From the NCBI RefSeq assembly GCF_003994475.1, contig NZ_RZNY01000010.1, positions 1 through 64,000 of the forward strand: a stretch of 64,000 bases of DNA. Direction: 5' to 3'. Below, piece after piece: positions 59,716-64,000 of the stretch. The number at the start of each line of letters is the position of its first letter. Position 1 is the stretch's first letter. Source of the DNA: Paenibacillus anaericanus. GTDB taxonomy: Bacteria; Bacillota; Bacilli; Paenibacillales; Paenibacillaceae. The notes under the pieces were generated by a model. The model searched no databases and was not told the origin of the DNA. It was given only the letters and a program-made list of their open reading frames with translations. The translations under genes and the position numbers were made by a program.

Positions 59716-61854
59716 ATGAATGACCATGAGGTATGTTTTATTACTTGTGTGAACGATCAAGAGCAATTTTCCAAAGTAGAGGAAAGAATCCGTGCTCTCC
59801 ATGTGCCGGATGGGATGAAAGTAGAAATTGTGCAGATTCATAAAGCGACCAGTATTACTTCAGGCTACAATACCGCCATGCAACAGTCTGAAGCCAAATA
59901 TAAAGTGTATCTTCATCAAGATTTATATATTATGAATGATAATTTCATAGTAGATATACTTAAGCTGTTTACCTCGACGCCAAACCTTGGCATGCTTGGT
60001 GTCATCGGTGCCAAAGAATTACCTATATCCGGGATATGGTGGGAGGCTAAATCCAAGTTTGGAAAAGTATTAGAGAGTCACACCGGTGTGATGAATCTCT
60101 TAAACTTTCAGGAACCGCTTGGAGCGTACGAGAGAGTGGAAGCACTGGATGGACTCCTGCTAGTTACGCAATACGATGTACCCTGGCGAGAAGATCTTTT
60201 TGAAGGGTGGCATTTCTATGATGCATCGCAGTGCTTCGAATTTATCAAGAAAGGATACGAAGTAGGTATACCTAAACAAGCTGTACCTTGGTGCACTCAC
60301 GATTGCGGGCTAGTGAACATATCTAATGGTTTCGCCGAGAATCAGCAACTTTTCAGGCAAGAATATGGTCTTGGGGGTAACTTCAATGGTCATACTTTTC
60401 ATAGGCTCGGTAAATTTTGCCGTATGGATCCCACTTGTGACTTTTACGCTACAGAGGGGGTTTCTATCGGAGATGGAGTCAAACTGCAGAAAGATTGCTG
60501 GGTTATGCTACCCTATAATAATTATGACGGTGAGCCTCGAATTCGTATTGGAGACGGATGTGATATTGGGAGAAGATGCAATATATCTGCAGTGAATTTT
60601 ATCTCTATCGGACGTAATGTGATTACAGCGCCAAATGTTCACATCACAGATCATAATCATGAGTACCACAACATCGATATTCCCATCATGCATCAAGGGA
60701 TTACCTCATGGAGTGATAGGGTTAGTATCGGAGATGGTAGTTGGATCGGAATCAATGCTGTCATCGTGGGAAATGTTTCGATCGGCAAAGGGTGTGTAAT
60801 TGCGGCGAATTCAGTTGTGGTCTCGGGTACGCAAATTCCAGACTATTGTGTCGTGGCAGGTGCTCCGGCTCAAATTGTCAAACAATACAATAAGCAGACC
60901 GGAACTTGGGTGAAGAACATTAAGGAGCAGCATGAACAGAACGAGTTGACTAAGCAGTTGACTGAGACTCCGTTAATTAGTATCTGTATTCCTACGTATA
61001 ATCGAGAGAAGGATTTGGAGTATTGCCTAGAGAGTATCTTTAATCAGATTGGTAATGATTCGTCGTTTGAGATTATTGTGTCAGATAATTGCTCGACAGA
61101 TAGTACGCTGCTGGTTTTGGGCAAATACAATGCTAAGTATACTAACTTTAGATTCTCTCAGAATTCTGAAAATATCGGTGCTGATGCTAACATTCACCAT
61201 GTTATGACGTTGGCTAGTGGTAAGTATGTCATGCCGCATGGAGATGATGACTTCTTTCTTCCAGGCACGCTGCGTTCACTATTCGATCTGGTCAAAGGAA
61301 ATGAGGATTGTGGAGTTATCTTTCTCGATGTGCTGCATTCAACAGGTGTTGTAGAACGGGGTTTCGGAATGAACGATTACTTAAATAAGGTATCTATTTA
61401 TAGTACATTTATATCCGGACTGATTTTACGAAGAGAAAGTTTAGTTAAAATTGATTCATCAACACGATTTATTAAACTTTACATCAATCAGGTTTACCTT
61501 CAATTCTCAATATTGGCAATGGACCCGAACTTTTGCGTGTACCATCAAAAATTGTTTGGCAGCAATGGTAATATGAGCGGAGGCTACAATTTTGCAGAGG
61601 TTTTTATAAAAAATTACCTAGAAGTTTTAAATTATTTCGGTGATAAAGGGCTTGATCCTTCAGCGATTGCGGCAGAAAAAAGCAAAATTGTATATACCTT
61701 CTTGTTCTGGTGGTATGGACATATGTTATCTAACAAATTAGAGCAACTTCAACCGGACAAATTTGAACCCATTTTTATTGAGGCTTATCAGAATGAGCCT
61801 TATTTCCCGGATATTTATAAACAGATGTTGGAAATAAAGTCGAGTTGTATGTAG
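59716..61854 (+). CDS. Three-part protein: StrF-type glycosyltransferase + hexapeptide acyltransferase + GT2 glycosyltransferase
   Basis: 712 residues, AAAGGAGGG before the ATG. Residues 1-225 are a StrF-like glycosyltransferase (VEIVQIHKATSITSGYNTAM; KVYLHQDLYIMNDNFI; PWCTHDCG). Residues ~235-395 are a left-handed beta-helix acyltransferase (RIRIGDGCDIGRRCNISAVN; catalytic His in ITDHNHEYHN; GAPAQIVKQY). Residues ~415-640 are a GT2 domain (LISICIPTYNREKDLEYCLE; VSDNCSTDST; the DxD-like HGDDDFF). The three activities suggest a sugar chain built and acylated by one protein. It sits beside collagen genes and has a sporulation promoter, so the likely substrate is Thr of the Gly-X-Thr repeats or a sugar already on it. 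Cytosolic; no membrane segment. Confidence 0.85.
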   Translation: MNDHEVCFITCVNDQEQFSKVEERIRALHVPDGMKVEIVQIHKATSITSGYNTAMQQSEAKYKVYLHQDLYIMNDNFIVDILKLFTSTPNLGMLGVIGAKELPISGIWWEAKSKFGKVLESHTGVMNLLNFQEPLGAYERVEALDGLLLVTQYDVPWREDLFEGWHFYDASQCFEFIKKGYEVGIPKQAVPWCTHDCGLVNISNGFAENQQLFRQEYGLGGNFNGHTFHRLGKFCRMDPTCDFYATEGVSIGDGVKLQKDCWVMLPYNNYDGEPRIRIGDGCDIGRRCNISAVNFISIGRNVITAPNVHITDHNHEYHNIDIPIMHQGITSWSDRVSIGDGSWIGINAVIVGNVSIGKGCVIAANSVVVSGTQIPDYCVVAGAPAQIVKQYNKQTGTWVKNIKEQHEQNELTKQLTETPLISICIPTYNREKDLEYCLESIFNQIGNDSSFEIIVSDNCSTDSTLLVLGKYNAKYTNFRFSQNSENIGADANIHHVMTLASGKYVMPHGDDDFFLPGTLRSLFDLVKGNEDCGVIFLDVLHSTGVVERGFGMNDYLNKVSIYSTFISGLILRRESLVKIDSSTRFIKLYINQVYLQFSILAMDPNFCVYHQKLFGSNGNMSGGYNFAEVFIKNYLEVLNYFGDKGLDPSAIAAEKSKIVYTFLFWWYGHMLSNKLEQLQPDKFEPIFIEAYQNEPYFPDIYKQMLEIKSSCM

Positions 61855-61888
61855 CGTCAATTATTGTAGTTGCATATTGAAATAGAAA

Positions 61889-61940
61889 TCGGCCTGTGAT
61901 TCTGTACATTTCCTAGGGGGAAGTGCAGATCACAGGCCGA
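61889..61940. terminator. Bidirectional terminator between convergent glycosylation genes
   Basis: TCGGCCTGTGAT pairs perfectly with ATCACAGGCCGA around a long loop. T-runs are weak on both sides. Confidence 0.65.
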
Positions 61941-61948
61941 ATACATTA

Positions 61949-62470
61949 TTAAGATGAGACGATTCTAGCTGGAACACCTTCAGCGATACAATGGGCAGGA
62001 ATATCATGTTCCACTAAGCTATTAGTGCGAATTATACTACCACGGCCAATACGAATATTTCCCGCGATCACAACACCCTGTTCAATAACGGCACCTTCCC
62101 CAATCCATACCTGACCTTCTACTCCAGTAAGTCCCTGAGTTAGAATGGGTTTTCCGATGTCTTTGTAGGCATGATCAGTGTCAGAGATACATACATACTT
62201 GCCTATTCTCACATTTCGTTCGAGTTCAATCTTATTAATGACGGAAATAATAAGACCCTCTTCACATCGACAGAGCTCTCCGATAATGATTTTGGGTGTA
62301 TGACCTATACCCTTGGCAATAATATTTATCCAATATTTATGATCAATGAAAACACTGCTGCCAATGGATATTTCCTCGGGATGGTTATACTTACCGTCCG
62401 TAGCTAGAAATGTTCCAGCACCGAAGTGGTTGAATAAACAAGATTGCTCCGGCTCTAGCGAAACTGACAT
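61949..62470 (-). CDS. Hexapeptide-repeat (LbH) acyltransferase
   Basis: 173 residues, GAGGAG before the ATG at 62470. Left-handed beta-helix turns are visible (ISIGSSVFIDHKYWINIIAK; VWIGEGAVIEQGVVIAGNIR), the catalytic His is in SDTDHAYKDIGKP, and the end is CIAEGVPARIV, typical of sugar O-acetyltransferases. It starts 25 bases after the gene upstream on the same strand and probably shares its operon. Sugar acetylation on the spore glycan is the likely role. Confidence 0.83.
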   Translation of the reverse strand: MSVSLEPEQSCLFNHFGAGTFLATDGKYNHPEEISIGSSVFIDHKYWINIIAKGIGHTPKIIIGELCRCEEGLIISVINKIELERNVRIGKYVCISDTDHAYKDIGKPILTQGLTGVEGQVWIGEGAVIEQGVVIAGNIRIGRGSIIRTNSLVEHDIPAHCIAEGVPARIVSS

Positions 62471-62495
62471 TTCTTCACTCCTCTCAATAGCTTTA

Positions 62496-63983
62496 TTATT
62501 GCTGTCTTGGCGACCAAGGTCGAATGGAGTTAATTATAGATAGTCCTTCTTCGAAGTAGGATTCGTTCTGATAAAACTCTACATAAGTCTCTTCAAACGA
62601 AGTAAGATCTGATAACGTTGTGCCAGCAACAATCGCTCGAAAACCGGGTAGTACATAATTAAATAGGCTGAACTTTTTCTCACTATTGAAGGCATCTTCA
62701 CTTAATCCTTTTCCAACATAATGCTCTAGAATGGTAAGGTAGCCCCTAATAATAGCCCCTCCGTAATTGTATACCTCTGAAGCCATGCCTGCGTAAGTGA
62801 ACATCGAGCAGTTCATAATACAGAGCCGAGGATTAAGCTCAAGAATTCCATATTGCAGATATAGCTGATTATAAGAGGAAGAAATAAATTTCTGGGGATC
62901 TGCGATTTGCTGGAGTTCCTCTCTCCGAAAGACAAGAGAAGTAATAAAGGTCGCATAGAATGACGTTGCAGCTAGGTAACTATTCATGCCCTCACCAATA
63001 ACGATGGCGCCGTCTCCGCTTAGAACATTCACGAAAATAATGCCACAGTCCTGCTGCTGATATAAGACATGCAATAAAGGTTGGATCGTGTTATCCACGA
63101 AGAAATCGTCATCACCTTGAAGCTTGATAAACTTGCCGGATCCCAATTGCATCGCTGCAAGAATGTTGCGGTCACCACCGATGTTCTCGGTATTCCGGAC
63201 GTATTTGAGATTCGGATACAGCTCACAATAACGTTTGGCTACTTTAGCAGTGGAGTCTGTAGAAGCGTTATCGGATACGATGACTTCAATAAGATCATTG
63301 TTAGGTACTTGAGAGAAAATGGAGTTTAGGCAGGCATCCAGACAATTAGCTCGATTGTAGGTAGGGATACAGATAGATAACAAGGGCTGTAGCTTTCTGG
63401 ATGTGAGAATTTTATCTGCTTCCTCTTTGGTCGCAATATCTAACCATTGATTGGAAGTCGAGTCATACAACTGGACGATTGATGCAGGGCATCCTGCAAC
63501 CACGCAGTAGTCAGGTACATTATCATAAACGATACTATTAGGTTTAACGACACTCCCCGTTCCGATCTTGACTTGTCCTAGGATTTTGGCATTAGTTCCG
63601 ATCCAGGAGCCCTCACCAATGATGATTCCTTTCGAAGAAAAATGGACGGATTTCTCTTGAGCAGCTGCCACAGGTACATTGATCCAATCGCTGATAATGA
63701 CGTTTGGAGCGATGAGAACATTCCGTTCCAATTGAACCAAATGCTTGGCCATTATCTGTAAGCCCATGTTGATATGACAGCCGTCACGAATAACAATAAC
63801 CGGATTTTTCTCTTCATCTAGGTATGGAGAACCTGCGTACAAGGTGTAGGGAGCACTCATGTATATGCTATTATCAATGGCTATTCGTTCAGGAAAATGG
63901 AACTCTCCTCCGTTATGGATAGAGTTGTTGTTACCGAATCGATGGAGTTTTGCAATAAGATCCGGAGAAATGTGTGTGCTCAT
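62496..63983 (-). CDS. Hexapeptide acyltransferase-GT2 glycosyltransferase fusion
   Basis: About 495 residues from the ATG at 63983; a GTG at 63992 is an alternative. The N-terminal ~165 residues are an LbH acyltransferase (VIVIRDGCHINMGLQIMAKH; GEGSWIGTNAKILGQVKIGT; VVAGCPASIVQLYD). From about 200 a GT2 domain follows (PLLSICIPTYNRANCLDACL; VSDNASTDST; LQGDDDFF). It is collinear with the last two domains of the three-part protein at 59716, so both derive from the same fusion. Its promoter lies outside the window, to the right. It belongs to the spore-glycosylation group by context. Confidence 0.83.
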   Translation of the reverse strand: MSTHISPDLIAKLHRFGNNNSIHNGGEFHFPERIAIDNSIYMSAPYTLYAGSPYLDEEKNPVIVIRDGCHINMGLQIMAKHLVQLERNVLIAPNVIISDWINVPVAAAQEKSVHFSSKGIIIGEGSWIGTNAKILGQVKIGTGSVVKPNSIVYDNVPDYCVVAGCPASIVQLYDSTSNQWLDIATKEEADKILTSRKLQPLLSICIPTYNRANCLDACLNSIFSQVPNNDLIEVIVSDNASTDSTAKVAKRYCELYPNLKYVRNTENIGGDRNILAAMQLGSGKFIKLQGDDDFFVDNTIQPLLHVLYQQQDCGIIFVNVLSGDGAIVIGEGMNSYLAATSFYATFITSLVFRREELQQIADPQKFISSSYNQLYLQYGILELNPRLCIMNCSMFTYAGMASEVYNYGGAIIRGYLTILEHYVGKGLSEDAFNSEKKFSLFNYVLPGFRAIVAGTTLSDLTSFEETYVEFYQNESYFEEGLSIINSIRPWSPRQQ

Positions 63984-64000
63984 AGACTTCACTCTTTCTT

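Overview
The window comes from a spore-forming, low-GC Gram-positive bacterium, most likely a Paenibacillus. Evidence: the C-terminus of spore coat protein CotJC at the left edge, collagen-like spore-surface proteins with BclB-type and C1q-like C-termini, an SLH-anchored secreted enzyme, two LplB/YtcP/LplA sugar uptake systems each paired with a YesM/YesN two-component system, and AGGAGG-type ribosome binding sites throughout. I saw no rRNA, tRNA, CRISPR array or intact mobile element.

Layout. (1) 1-8.4 kb: the cotJC tail, then a polymorphic-toxin island. It holds an 1837-residue RHS protein with a C-terminal toxin tip, a likely immunity gene, an IS110 transposase fragment, a fragment of the RHS core, an orphan toxin tip and a small membrane protein that may be its immunity partner. 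(2) 8.4-11.3 kb, minus strand: a membrane-anchored alpha/beta hydrolase, a DUF3021 membrane protein and a LytTR regulator. Three direct repeats spaced exactly 21 bp apart lie just upstream of the hydrolase and look like the LytTR operator. A hypothetical gene follows. (3) 11.7-17.4 kb: nosD-nosL-nosY-nosF-tlpA plus a NarL/DegU-type two-component system, with no nosZ in the window. (4) 17.8-31.3 kb: a carbohydrate locus (permease, permease, binding lipoprotein, YesN, YesM, AraC regulator) ending in a very large secreted protein that joins a metallophosphoesterase, a GH8 glycoside hydrolase and three SLH domains. (5) 31.5-40.9 kb: an Ig-like secreted protein, a VanR/VanS-type two-component system, a GT39 glycosyltransferase, a frameshifted GT2 glycosyltransferase, DUF2304, a secreted copper-amine-oxidase-N-like protein and an acyltransferase, together suggesting envelope polymer modification. 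(6) 41.0-48.7 kb: a second LplB/YtcP/LplA-YesM/YesN locus with a 20-bp perfect palindrome upstream. (7) 48.9-49.8 kb: pdxK. (8) 49.8-64 kb: a spore-surface locus with two collagen-like proteins, a small stand-alone copy of their N-terminal domain, a HAD phosphatase, and genes for glycosyltransferase/hexapeptide-acyltransferase fusions. Two good sigma-K-type promoters lie in this block.

How they work together: in the last block, Thr-rich G-X-T collagen repeats would be made in the mother cell late in sporulation and decorated with sugars by the flanking fusion enzymes, as the BclA fibre is in the Bacillus cereus group. Each of the two sugar loci couples extracellular sensing (YesM/YesN) to oligosaccharide uptake. 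In the first, the SLH-anchored enzyme probably generates the oligosaccharides at the cell surface. The items most worth a second look are the phosphoesterase-GH8-SLH fusion, the 21-bp LytTR operator, the acyltransferase-glycosyltransferase fusions beside the spore collagens, and the toxin island with its displaced tip.
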